64,000 bases of DNA from Euonymus europaeus (Eukaryota > Streptophyta > Magnoliopsida > Celastrales > Celastraceae), in the NCBI GenBank assembly GCA_963580455.1, contig OY756968.1, positions 20,863,996 through 20,927,995 on the forward strand, in the 5' to 3' direction. A program made the translations under genes and the position numbers. Under the pieces are notes generated by a model. The model worked only from the letters and a program-made list of their open reading frames with translations. It was not told where the DNA came from and ran no database searches. Every line of letters begins with the position of its first letter. Position 1 is the stretch's first letter. Below are positions 1 to 10,736 of this stretch, in pieces.

Positions 1-180
1 AAATAAATATTTAATTCTTGATCTTTGTTTTTGGGTATTTAAAAAAACCCAGAACCAGATGGTTGGGGTCTTGGTCCGGCCGACTGGACCGGTCCAGTCT
101 TAGCAGCCATTGTCGAAGCTAATTAGAAGAAAAATATGGGTTAATATTGGGTGAACTAAGTATTTATGTTTTTAATTCAG

Positions 181-486
181 CTTGTGGACTTGTGTTGTGT
201 GGGGATGGAGTTTGTCAAACGAGCAATGAAAATGATTTCTCTTGCATATGCAACAAAGGCTCCGCAAATATAATGAATTCACCAGAATTACCTTGTTTGA
301 GACAATGTAAGGCAACCTTAACCTTAATTCCTTTTAAGGCTTTGATTAAGATTATTTAATTAATCATTTATAAAGAATAAGGAGTCAATTATTTGATATA
401 AAAATGATTTTAATTAATTTTTTTTCTTTTAATTTATTCCCCTCACAGGTCACATTGGAGCAGATTGTACTGGACCAATTTTCTAG
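181..486 (+). CDS. 3' end of an EGF-like secreted protein gene (partial)
   Basis: Two exons are visible, 181..306 and 449..486. The first follows a TTCAG acceptor and ends at a GTAAGG donor; the second follows CCTCACAG and stops at TAG (484..486). Together they encode a six-cysteine EGF-like module with the motifs CGDGVC, CICNKG and LPCLRQC, then GADCTGPIF and stop. This matches the last cysteine module of the gene at 2982..3982 exon for exon and in splice phase. It ends abruptly, without the proline-rich stretch and hydrophobic tail of that paralogue. Earlier exons would lie left of the window, so start and signal peptide cannot be judged. It is either a real tandem paralogue with a short C-terminus or a decaying copy. 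Confidence 0.6.
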
Positions 487-2981
487 GCTTAATTATCTCC
501 ACCACCAAAGGAATTGTGAAAATAATATTTAAGGGCCCGATTAGTTATCTTAATTTGTATTTCAATGAATAGTTGTATTCACAGTACATGAAAATGTTTG
601 ATTTTATTTTCACTTTTTAATTTGTAGTAATCACATTACCAATACTTGACATATATTATGAAATTTGTAATCAAAATATCTGTCAAAATTTGATATTCTG
701 ATTATGAATAATAATTTTTTTATTATAATCATGGGCGAAACACAATTTTTATTTTTTATAAATAAGATTTTTATTAGAGATATCAAAGAAAAGGCCTCAA
801 AAAATCTGAATCTCTTTTTCTTGAGGAAAAAATTATGAATCTCTAAGAGGCTCACAATATAACATAATTAATGAGTCCAAACCATTTCGTTGGTTAATGA
901 GCTTAATTTTTGTCCCAAGACCACAACCAAACAAACCTAATTTGAGCTTAGCATGGTTCTTTCACATTGAAAGAGAGATTGCTAAAACTTTTAATTCAGA
1001 CTCAATCGTAGATAATTTCTATTCAATAAAAATCATCGAGCACAACTTAAATGATTGTTTCTTTTTGTTATCTTGATCATTTTATTTTTAATTCGTGATA
1101 TACATAGTTAATCAATAACAAACAATTTTTTAGTAAAGGCTTAAAATAAATAATTTTGGAGGCACTGCCCCGGCCCTAACTCATGTCAAATTTCAGTCCC
1201 TGTTCTATAAATTCTTGATTCCGCCACTATGATACTAGCTTGGGCTTGCCACACCCCACTATGATACCAGTTAGACGCTCATAAATTTTTTGTCTTCGGA
1301 CTAACAAATTCAATCGTGTATTTTTTTGTTTGAAACAAAATTTCTATTCAACGTGAAAAAGACATGACAATTCTAAGTCGTCGGATATAAACTCAAAACA
1401 TCCGATGTTTCGATCACAATAAATTTAATTTTTATTTCGAACAAAAAAGATATCATTGAACTCTTAACCCGAATACTACAATACATCAATAATTTTTTTG
1501 AAAAAATAAAAATTTAGATGCCTTTAAATTGTATTACAGCAGATCCAGACATCCCTATTATATATGCCTTGCAAATGACACCAGATTGAAGCAAAACAAA
1601 ATTCTGTTGGCTAATATTTGGTTCCATCTATCCATTACATGCTTGCACACATAATGGCAAATTTGATCAACTGGAGACAACTATAACTTACCCATCACCT
1701 GGTTTCGTGCCTAGACAACACAAGCCTTGTTCTAAGTTCTAACAAATACAACACACACCTAGTTCCCTTTTAATTTGTCTCTATGCTTGCTTGAAAACAC
1801 ACATGTTAAATATGTAAAGTAAAATGGGTTTCACATAACTAGACTCCCTAACAAACAAAAATAGAAGAAATTATTTCCACACTCACCATGTTCAAGCATT
1901 CGCAAAAATATATTCCTGAATTAAACAAGGCACCACTTTTGTGTTTGAGAGTAGAGTATACATATATAATACCCAATTTATTTTTTAATTAATTTTTAAT
2001 AGTAAAAATGTAAGAAAAAAATGTAAGTTTTTATATAATGGAACTAAGAGAAAAATGAAATTGATGAGAACGGCTTAATGTTAGAGTTTGTGATCCGAAT
2101 TCGAAAAACTCGTGGTGCGACAAAACGCCCTTGCTAGTATAGACCTACTATAATTAGGGGTTCGGCTTATTATAAACTTGTTGTATAACCTTCACTCAAA
2201 AAATCTATCTTGTGTCTATTTTGTTGACATAGTGAATTCCCCTACTTTGCCCATAATTTTTTCCTTTCAAGAGTTTTTCACGTAAATTACACAAGGAGAA
2301 ATTATTAACAATACAATTAAAAAATGCAACAAGAAGACATACATTCAACGCAAGTAAACCCTAAATTATATGGTAAGAAACCACAGGATGACATGAAGGA
2401 TAATGAACAAACACATTACATTAATTTTTTCATAAATATTTTTATTAGATGATTTAATTATCATCATTTTGATGTAATTGACAATACAATTAAAAAATGC
2501 AGCAAGAAGACATATATTTGGACGAAACAAATTTTTATTTTTTATTTTATCCAAATGCAGGCCTGTTCATGGCGGCTCCCAAAGATTCTAATCATGATAA
2601 AAACAAACACACTTATAATCTATTTAGTGTTTGATATTTTCTTCACTTACATTGTTTCCTCCACTATGAGAGAGGTTATTAATAAAATTATCGAAGTAAC
2701 ACCCATTTTTATCGAGGAAAAAATTGATTCTCTCGTCCGGTCAATAAAAATGAAACTCTTATGATATAATTAAATTGGACAAAAAATAAATATATTTTTT
2801 AACGAGATAACCGTGTGTGTACGCGTAATTAATTAATGGCGACAAAAATTCTGGAGCTTAATATTAGAAAATAAACAAGAAGAGCCAAAATCATCTTCTG
2901 TGATCCCAAGGACCATGTTTTTATTACTACTATTAGTTGAAGCTGGCTGTCCTTTCTGCTCTCCCGATCAATTTCTTAACA
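487..2981. other. AT-rich intergenic region, no gene seen
   Basis: About 2.5 kb between the two EGF-like genes. Only short accidental open frames with low-complexity translations occur. A roughly 30 bp stretch with acaatacaattaaaaaatgc at its core occurs at both about 2309 and 2482, suggesting a small local duplication. I see no RNA gene or intact transposon. Confidence 0.5.
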
Positions 2982-3982
2982 ATGTTGAAACTCTTCAATT
3001 TCAATTCTATCATTCTCCTTTCTGCCTCTCCATTCCTCTTGATCTCCTTCTTTCACTGCATTTCAACTACCACTTCTGGTCAACCAATAGATATATGTTC
3101 GTCGCTAACGTTTAACTGTGGACAAGGAACATGCAAGGCTTCAGCTTCTGCAATTGTTGGTTTTGAGTGCGAGTGTTTTGCTGGTTGGAGAAATATACAG
3201 ATTGGTCCTTTCACCTGGCCCTCCTGTGTTCTTCCTAACTGTAAATCCTCTCTCTCTCTCTCTCTCTCTATTCTTAATTTCTTGATTATTGATTAATTAT
3301 GATGTTTTGTGCAGGCAGCCTTGATTTCAAATGTGGATCTCTAGCGCCAATACCTTCTCCTTCTCCAGCTACTGTTCTTCCTCCGCCGATACCGGATTTA
3401 TCAAGCCGTAAGCATGACCTCATTTTATAGATTAATCTTTCATCCTTCTATTTTTAGATTAATTACTTAATTATAAACACTAATAATATGTATGCATGCA
3501 TAATTATTTTTATTTTAAAAAAAAATTGGCAGCTTGTAGTCCTGTGTGGTGTGGAGATGGAAACTGTTTGGCCAATGGAACTGGCCATACTTGCCAATGC
3601 TTCAAAGGAGCTGAAAATCTATTGAGTTTGCCGGAATTCCCTTGTTTTAGACCATGTAAGACAAATCTTTATAATTTTTTAAGATTAATGAAATTTATAG
3701 ATTTTGATTATATATATATATTTGTATTTGTTTTTACCGTCATCAGGTTATTTGGGATCGGATTGTATCGGTCTTAGTTTCGACGATCCACCAAAAACTC
3801 CACTGCAACCACCACCTTATCAGCCACCGCCGCCAGCTGATTATGTAGGACTACAGCCACCTACTTTTGACAACAATAATTCAAGTCAAACATCGAATTG
3901 CTCCAACAACATTCGGAGATTCATGACCAGGATACTACAAGTAGTCGTAGTAGCGGTAGCAACCCTGTTAATGTTGTTTTAG
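2982..3982 (+). CDS. EGF-like cysteine-rich secreted protein, probably GPI-anchored
   Basis: Four exons (2982..3240, 3315..3407, 3533..3655, 3747..3982), all GT-AG and all joined in phase 1, give 236 residues. The ATG at 2982 opens a strongly hydrophobic N-terminus (about residues 5-25), a signal peptide. Two cysteine modules follow: one with CGQGTC and CECFAGW near residues 45-85, and a second with WCGDGNC, CQCFKGA and FPCFRPC near 120-160. Then come YLGSDC, a proline-rich linker and a C-terminal hydrophobic tail (VVVVAVATLLMLF) preceded by small and polar residues, as in GPI-anchored proteins. The family resembles plant EGF/Notch-like wall proteins of unknown function. Role at the outer cell surface is inferred. 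A TC microsatellite sits at the start of intron 1 (about 3247..3270). Confidence 0.8.
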
Positions 3983-4429
3983 AGAAAATGCCACAGGAAA
4001 CTTATTTCCAGACAAAATGGGATTAATTACTTGAATTTATAATTTACAGTATTTTTTTTTTCTTTTGGTTCCATCCGCGATTGCTTGCTCTTATATTTTT
4101 GTACAGCCTAGCCTGGATTGTTATTTCTAAATTCCCGCTTTAGACTGTTCGTTTTGCGATTGTCCGAGTGTTCGATTTAATATATAATTTTAAAATTACG
4201 GTGACGAAATTGAAACATTTGAACACGAGATGATTAAAATAAAATATGAGAAATCTTTCAATTACCATCTGTTGCAGTAACCCTTTTTTTATTCCACAAA
4301 GAGAAAAATTTACCACCATGTGTTCCTTTCTTTCCCTTTTTTATTTGTATTTTTTTATGTATCTCCTCTTAATAAGGAATGCCAGCAATGAAAGATCGTA
4401 AATCAGAAGGATAATTTATGAAGAAAATT

Positions 4430-4650
4430 AATTTGCATTATTGATACTAGCCGAATGTGAGACAACCCGTTTGGTAGCTTGTGAAGAAGATCTCCAAAGT
4501 TGATCACAAGCCCATCCGGGACCGGCGGAACGGTAAGCCACCCGGATTCCTCCTTCAGCACTGGCAGCCCGTTTGTCTTCTTTGATGTTGAATAGTGACG
4601 AAAGTGGAGTCGGTATGGGCTGCAACCCGTAGCCCGATCCAGAAGTCTAA
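4430..4650 (-). pseudogene. Fragment of a gibberellin 3-oxidase-like 2OG dioxygenase
   Basis: Read on the minus strand, one frame gives AHTDSTFVTIQHQ, the iron-binding HTD region. A shift of one frame then gives TNGLPVLKEESGWLTV followed by VINFGDLLHKLPNG. This order and spacing match gibberellin 3-oxidases (HTD ... SGLQVF.E..GW..VPPVPG.LV.NVGDLLH.LSNG). The frameshift lies between the two parts, the second iron-ligand histidine and RxS are missing, and no flanking exons are present. The fragment is therefore a dead relic. Assignment to GA3ox rather than a related 2OG dioxygenase is inference from the conserved VPP and GDLLH blocks. Confidence 0.6.
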
Positions 4651-4823
4651 AACTCAAATGGGAATCCAACGGAAGCCCAAAACCCAAATGAAACCGGAAC
4701 GAACATGAGCCTTATTGAGCCGGACTAATAGAAACCAAGCCTTGGCAAATAACTCGGGATTTAAAAATCATGGGCTACTCAAAATTAAAACCCGAAAATG
4801 CCGGTAAATTACTAAATAATAAC

Positions 4824-5392
4824 TAGGGATGACAAAAAAATCAATCCGTGCATTATTCGCAGGGTATCCAATCCGTTTAAAATTCGAAAACCTATCCTAC
4901 ATGGTTTAGAAACGATTTTGATTTTTATTGTCAAACCCGTCATGGTTTCGGGTTGGTTTTGATTTTTGATGTCGGATTTAGGGTACTTCAACCTATTAAT
5001 AAATGGTTATGGTACCCTAACCAAAATCATCCCAAACCCGACCTTATCAATAATTATAAATAAGTTTTGAAAAATATTAGTCATGAATATGTCAGTATTT
5101 AGTAAAAGGATTCAAATCCCTAACTTGCATAAAAGAACTAAAATAAATACTTAACCACTAGTCCAGTTATTCATTTATTGTTATAGATGTTTCTTAAACT
5201 TATATATATGTGAAAAAAAATTAAAAATAAAAGCTAACCGATAAATGGATACTCGATGGTAAATGGTTATGAAACAGTTCTGGTTTAGAAAATTTAAATA
5301 ATTTTTTAAACAGTTTTGGTACATGATAACTTCAATGGGAATGGTTTTGGTATTCCCTTATTGGAAGGGTACCCAACCAGTTGTAATCCCTA
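4824..5392 (-). mobile_element. Ac-like hAT MITE, copy A
   Basis: A 569 bp non-autonomous element. The left end TAGGGATGACA and the right end (reverse complement TAGGGATTACA) match the Ac/hAT terminal motif TAGGGATGAAA. It is flanked by a perfect 8 bp target duplication, ataataac (4816..4823 and 5393..5400), diagnostic of hAT insertion. The interior is non-coding and rich in gggtaccc, ggttatggtt and aaaccgtt-type words. It is homologous, in opposite orientation, to copy B at 51285..51899. The interior carries a tRNA-like A-box/B-box pair (see findings). Confidence 0.85.
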
Positions 5393-5539
5393 ATAATAAC
5401 CATGTTAACTTATGAAATTTTGCCCTGTGCATAATAAAGAGAAGATAATTTTAAAACAAAAAAGATAGATATTCAAAAATAAAAAACAACTTTCTATTCA
5501 TTGCAAGCGAACAAACAAATAGTTAAAAAAATTTCCGAA

Positions 5540-5830
5540 ATTTTAAGAGAGGTGGCAAAAATTCGGATCTGGGTCAGACAATATAGAATATTTATGAGAT
5601 ATTTTCATGTTCAGACTTAATTGGTTTGGATTTTCTAATATACTTAATTGATTATACTTGTATTGGTTTAAATTCGACAAATAAATCAAATAATAATCTA
5701 ATTTGGGTTAGGACCCAGACAATTAAATTAGAAAAAAATAAATTGTGCTTGGATCCAAACCTGGATTTCAGACAAATAATTTATTTCCAAACTTTATTTA
5801 ATTCGGATCGGACAAATCGATCATCTTAGT
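5540..5830 (+). repeat. Dispersed repeat, copy 1
   Basis: This stretch is related to 14815..15040 in the same orientation. Shared words include gagatatttt/tgcatgt, ttaattggttt, tacttaatt, attggtttaaat and ccaaacctgg. The copies have diverged considerably and no coding potential is conserved. Ends and class are not defined. Confidence 0.5.
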
Positions 5831-6550
5831 CAGACAAAATTTTACTACCCTCTTACTTAATTCGTGTGTCTAGAAGGCTTTCACATCATATATGTCATTT
5901 GGTGGTCCTCTACATATTACACTAAAAAAACCTCATTATTGAAAGTCAGAAAACTGCCTATTCATATAATATTTGTAATTATATAAAAAATCCTTCCTGA
6001 AAATACTAAAATCAAACAAATTTATATATTGTGTACTTGTGTGGTCCTTGAGACCGTGATTAGATTTGATAAATGGGATTTAGTTACCCTAATCCAAAGT
6101 AAGTCATTTTCGCAGGTTGACACATTGTTGATCAGCATGACAATAATGCCATGAGATACCTTAGCCTATAAAAAACATTTCTAGCACTCCTAGATGGAAA
6201 AAAAAAACTTATTTTTGTTAGTGGCCAAGACCTCTTTTGCGTTTAGTCTCTTGTGGGACCTTTTGTTTTTATAATTGAGAATCATGAAAATTTGTCATTT
6301 GAATGCTTGACATGTATTTGAATTTAGACAATCAGATATGTAAGTATAGAAATTTTACATTTGACGATAGATAAGTTGGATCAAAATTAAAAAATATCCA
6401 CAATGGTATTATATAGCTAGGCCTGTTTATAGTCAAAGGTCCATTCATTAACGGTTAAGTGGATCTCTATTTAGCGAGATATAATTAACATATCATCACC
6501 AAATGCACAATTACATGTTTCCATTTAAATTTGAGAAAAAAAATATAAAT

Positions 6551-8001
6551 AGGCCACCCAAAGATAAAATTAATTGCAATTATAACTGATCAAAAAACAA
6601 TTCAAATTTAAGCAATTCGGTCACTTCCGTCCAATTTTTGGTGATCGGAGTTGACTTATAACGATTTGATGATGTGTACATCAATACGTGGCAACTTTGC
6701 TAACGTGGATTTTTTTTTTACTTTCCTTTATTTTAATGTTAATAAAAATATTTAGGGAAAACATCTTCCCAAATCTTCTGCTCGTTCTCTCTACTTGACC
6801 ACGAGAGAATGAGTGTCGGGTTACCTTCTCTTGCTTGATTTCATCCAAGATTGGGTTCAATCAGCTGGGGATTCGCAATTGTAGTTTCGTGATTTGTTTG
6901 TGCTTGAAGAGTGAGGCTTTTCGACTGGGGATTCAAGATATGTAAGCATCTCTGAGCCCTTTTAGTTTGTTGTTCTTCTCGGGTGGCATGGGGGGATGCT
7001 AGGGCTTGGGATTAGAAGTGTTTGAGAGAAATTGGGTATAACAGTAGACGGAGAAGCTTTTACTTGGTTCCCATACAATTGAGGACTTGTAGGGTTTGAT
7101 CCCTCTGGAGACTGATGAGGATGTTGTGAAAATGGTTGAGTGGATGAAGGGGAAAAGTGTGGACATGTTAATTTATGTTGAACATCCGGTGGAAGTTCCA
7201 ATTTTGTACGAAGGACATATTCCAGACCCCAAATCAGTAGTTCCAACAATTTAAATTACCTGTTTTCGGTCAATTTTTTGACACTATTTGTTCTTTGTGA
7301 TTATTTGTTGTCTCAATGAAGATCCAGGATACTAACTCTAACTCTAACTCTAACTCTGACTCTGATATTGCTACTAATACGAACAATGTGAGAGGAGCAG
7401 GACAGACTAGAAGGGGTGCGATGTCTTGGAGATCGAGGTGGGCTGCCAATTATGAGAGGAATGCCTAGAATGGTTGGTCTTTCTAGAAGGGGTGGACTGG
7501 TAATGAGTGGAGCATCCGCTGTTACAAGTGAAACTATTGGTGCTGCAAGTTCTTCAAGAGAGCAACCACCTCCCTTCTCCATGGAACTCAAGAATCAGCT
7601 TGCAATGGTGGCGGTCCTAATTGACAGTATTTTATATCTTTTTTGGATGACTGTAAAACTATATTGAATGATATTAAAATCTGATATTGGCATCCTAACA
7701 GGAGATGCCTTTTGGAAAGATAGATGACTACATTGCTTACAGAGATAAATTTGTGTGGTCTATTTGAGAACAAAGTTAACGCCAAAACACAGTTTTTTTA
7801 GCATATTTCACGATTTCTTTTTCCAAAAATAAAAACCAAAACATAAATCCATGTTAGCCAAATCGCCTCATATTAATGTACACATCATCGAAATCGTTAC
7901 CAGTTAGTTTTGGTCGATGAGAAATTGGACTAGAGTGACCCAATTACTTAAATTGAAACATTGAGTGATTAAAATTAAAATATTTTTCCATCAATAACCT
8001 A
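6551..8001 (+). mobile_element. Degenerate Mutator-like element (MULE) with long TIRs
   Basis: About 100 bp at 6611..6712 is an inverted copy of 7845..7949. In the same orientation both read aatccAcgttagc... / aatccAtgttagcc..., share tgtacacatcat, and end near gacc(g/c)aatt(g/a)ctt. Similarity fades outward to about 6551 and 8001, so outer ends are approximate and I could not find a matching target duplication. The interior contains a MuDR-type N-terminal fragment (7015..7253). Long TIRs plus a MuDR domain identify a Mutator element. Confidence 0.65.
7015..7253 (+). pseudogene. MuDR transposase N-terminal (PB1-like) fragment
   Basis: Read in one frame with a stop between, this gives EDL*GLIPLETDEDVV and then KMVEWMKGKSVDMLIYVEH. 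This follows the plant MuDR N-terminal domain pattern (sL.dGL.pL..D.DV..M.....g....lYveh). Stops interrupt it, and no catalytic DDE region follows before the right TIR. Downstream (7320..7650) are low-complexity frames containing a CTAACT hexamer run that encodes Asn-Ser repeats. Confidence 0.6.
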
Positions 8002-8185
8002 ATTACCATTAGCCTATCTTCAGGTGGGGTATTTGTACTTTTCCTATTAAATTTGTAAGCAACATCAAAAGTTATGGACATATGATTGAATGGCTTATAT
8101 TATTACACCAACATTTAAGCATTGTTGACCACCCAACCAATTTACATAAATACATAGACAAATAGTTTCCTTCAAATTACAAATC

Positions 8186-9797
8186 TCAAATACCATAGTA
8201 TTCTTTAATGAAGGATTTTGGTATGGCAGTCTGCTCCGATTGAGTTCTACGTAGATAGTCAGAATGATTGAATGGCTTATACTTCAATGGATGTTCTTCA
8301 TCTTGTAATTCTTCGGGTACTTGTATTATGCCATCAATGCCAGTAAATAGTCCAAGAGAGTACCTAGCTGCATTCTTGCTCATCACCACTTGATGACAAC
8401 CGGCCACTATTCGATCGTTACTCCATGCCTGAAATTTGTTGATTAATTAGTTGGAATAAAAGAACTACTTGATGATAACCAGGTACTATTCAACCATTTG
8501 GGTGATAGTCTAGTTGTAGATCTCTCTAGGATCAACCTCTATTGACTCCGAAGGTCATGGGTTTGATTTCCACCGACAACAATGCATTTGTGGTTATGCA
8601 CTAGGCTTTGACCCAATTTATCCTACATCAGATGAGAAACTTATGTGTCTAGCTAAGCCCGAGTTTAAGTCAATATCATATAATCAAATAGCAAACTTAT
8701 ATGATGTCGTTCTTGATTATAAAAAAATTCATGTATTATTTTCAACAAAATAAAAAGCTTGAGAAAAATTACTGCCACACGCTAGGCTATGGCTCAATTT
8801 AAACTGTCATCGGGTGAAATTTTTTTGTGTGTGTTTAGGTGCATATATTAGATGTCTAAAACGCAGACTTATATGATTTCGTTCACGGTTAACAAACAAA
8901 AAACGGTGATATTTTCGACAAATCAACACTACGAAGAAAAATTGTGAAGCATATTTTAATACTTAATTTTAAGTGTGTTTATCATTTGTTTGATCCGAGG
9001 GGAGAAATTAATAGCGAGTTGCTTACCTTGAGGGCATCCCCCGCCAAGACCAAAAACGTTGAAGGCGAGAGCTCAACATCAACCCACTCCCCATCCTTGG
9101 TTTTCCCCCGCAAGCCATCGACCTGATTTTGATAAAGTATGGTCATGAAGCTCTTGTCCGTGTGAGGTTTCACTCCCACATCGGACTCATCTTGTCGAGG
9201 CACCCTATATCCGAAAAATCGGAGTTGGTAGTCGATCGATCTCATGTAATTTTCAACAAATCTCTCCACACCATAACTTTCAAACAACATTCTTATCACC
9301 ATTTCATTCAATTCTGCTATCGTCTTCGAAACCGAGAGAACACTTTGGCTAATTCATTCAATGAAAGAAAGAAACATATTAGCGAAAATATCGATAATGT
9401 TAGAGATAGATAACAATCAAATGTAAACCTACTGGAATTGATTGTTTCCGGAAGGCCACATGAGTTGTGTGAAACTTTGAATTGCCTCTGGAGTTGTTGG
9501 ATTTCTGATGGATAGAGATTCATAGAGTGGAAGGTGACTGTATTGTCCCATGTAACCATCGTAAGGCTTGTTTCCAGTGTTTTTTGTTTTGGTTTCTATT
9601 GGAAGATCAAACATTTCTTGCACTATTGGGAAAAGAGTGTTGTGAATCTCTCTACCAACTTTGTCGTAGTTTACCAGAAAGAAACCACAATCTTCGAACG
9701 CATGCCGGACCTTTACGATTGTCGAGAACCATTGGCTTGTACCAGGCTTCAGATTTTCCATGGAGAAATCAATCACAGGCATCTTTTGGGAGCTCAT
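8186..9797 (-). CDS. AOP1-like 2-oxoglutarate/Fe(II)-dependent dioxygenase, copy 1
   Basis: Three exons (9433..9797, 9027..9348, 8186..8428) give 309 residues, the usual AOP size. The product starts MSSQKMPVIDF; the N-terminal non-haem dioxygenase domain (DIOX_N) is followed by the double-stranded beta-helix core. The iron ligands are visible: VKPHTDKSF (His and Asp) in exon 2 and AGCHQVV (His) in exon 3, followed by ARYSLG carrying the Arg-x-Ser that binds 2-oxoglutarate. Phases agree exactly with copy 2 at 22311..23471 (exon 2 is 322 nt in both). AOP proteins are cytosolic; AOP2 and AOP3 act on glucosinolates in Brassicaceae, but AOP1-like members elsewhere have unknown substrates, so none is assigned. 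Intron 2 (about 600 bp) holds repeat-like sequence. Confidence 0.88.
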
Positions 9798-9827
9798 TTT
9801 CTTCTTCTTCTTTCAAAAACTTTGCTT

Positions 9828-9834
9828 CTTTATA
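9828..9834 (-). promoter_or_regulatory. Possible TATA box of AOP-like copy 1
   Basis: TATAAAG on the minus strand, about 30 bp before the ATG at 9797. The short distance would leave almost no 5' leader, so this is only a candidate. Confidence 0.3.
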
Positions 9835-10088
9835 CTGTTTTCCTGTTAATCGAAATGTAGAAAGTTTCAAACCCATTAGTTGATAATTAATCAAAATAAA
9901 TATTAGTTTACGATATTTTATTTTATATCTGTGTACATATGTATTTGTCCATTGCAATCAACTTGATGTAAAATAATTAAAAAAAACTCAATTGAGGTAC
10001 CCCATAAAAGTGAACCATGTGGGATTGAGGTAGCTCTAAGATCGCATATCGATTTGGTTAGAGACTTAGAGCCAACCATCCATGTGGT

Positions 10089-10728
10089 TAGGGGCGGACC
10101 CAACATCCAAAATGAGGGGGCAAACAACAAATTTAATAGATGAAAAAAAATTAAATAATGCAAGAAAACAAGGACATCATATAACAAATTCAGTTTGAAA
10201 TCACATTACTTACAAATTATATTGTCAACAATCGTTGAGTCATTCGTCTTTCATTGGATTGCCCAATGGATGTTTCACAGTTTTCATTGCTGAAAATGCT
10301 CTTTCAACAGTTAAGTTAATGCGGAGAGTGATATATGACTATTTGAGAATCGAGATGGGCGGCCACTCGGCTACTCCATCACTGTCGAAAAGACAAGGAC
10401 AATTAAAGAAGATTGACTGATAAATGATTATGGGCCTTATGGCCATGGGCTTTAGTTTAGGGCTTAAATGGTTGTTTTCGAGGCTTAGGGACATAATCAC
10501 ATAACCACATTGCTTACATCTACATGGGTCTAGGTAAGAAGAATAAATTGGGCTTAAATAGCTGAGTATAAAATTGGGCTTGAGAGTCGAGATAAAAAAT
10601 AATTTGTTAAGGAAAATTAATAATGAATTAAGCTTGAGGGGCAAATACATAATTTTAGGGGGTTATTATTTATATATATATATAATTTATTTTTCGGGGG
10701 AACTAAAGTCAACTTGGGTTCGCCACTG
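10089..10728 (-). mobile_element. hAT element with transposase remnant
   Basis: A 640 bp element with 16 bp inverted ends, TAGGGGCGGACCCAAC (left) and CAGTGGCGAACCCAAG (right, reverse complement). It is flanked by a perfect 8 bp target duplication, catgtggt (10081..10088 and 10729..10736). The interior holds a decayed hAT C-terminal domain on the minus strand (10190..10320). It is an internally deleted derivative of an autonomous hAT element. Confidence 0.88.
10190..10320 (-). pseudogene. hAT transposase C-terminal (hATC dimerisation) remnant
   Basis: The minus-strand translation gives LTVERAFSAMKTVKHPLG, then NPMKDE, stop, LNDC. This matches the hAT C-terminal block (VERAFSAMK...LRN.M...WLNDCLV), with the conserved Trp codon replaced by a stop. 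The rest of the transposase is absent. Confidence 0.75.
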
Positions 10729-10736
10729 CATGTGGT

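Noticed and set aside
7320..7667. Gly/Arg-rich frame after the MuDR fragment
   Set aside because: Probably low-complexity MULE tail; overlapping frames are equally open and there is no intact domain.
8515..8640. SINE-like sequence in AOP-like intron 2 (tctagttgtagatc ... gggtttgatttcc)
   Set aside because: A weak A-box and B-box are present, but there is no target duplication, tail or second copy, so it is not called.
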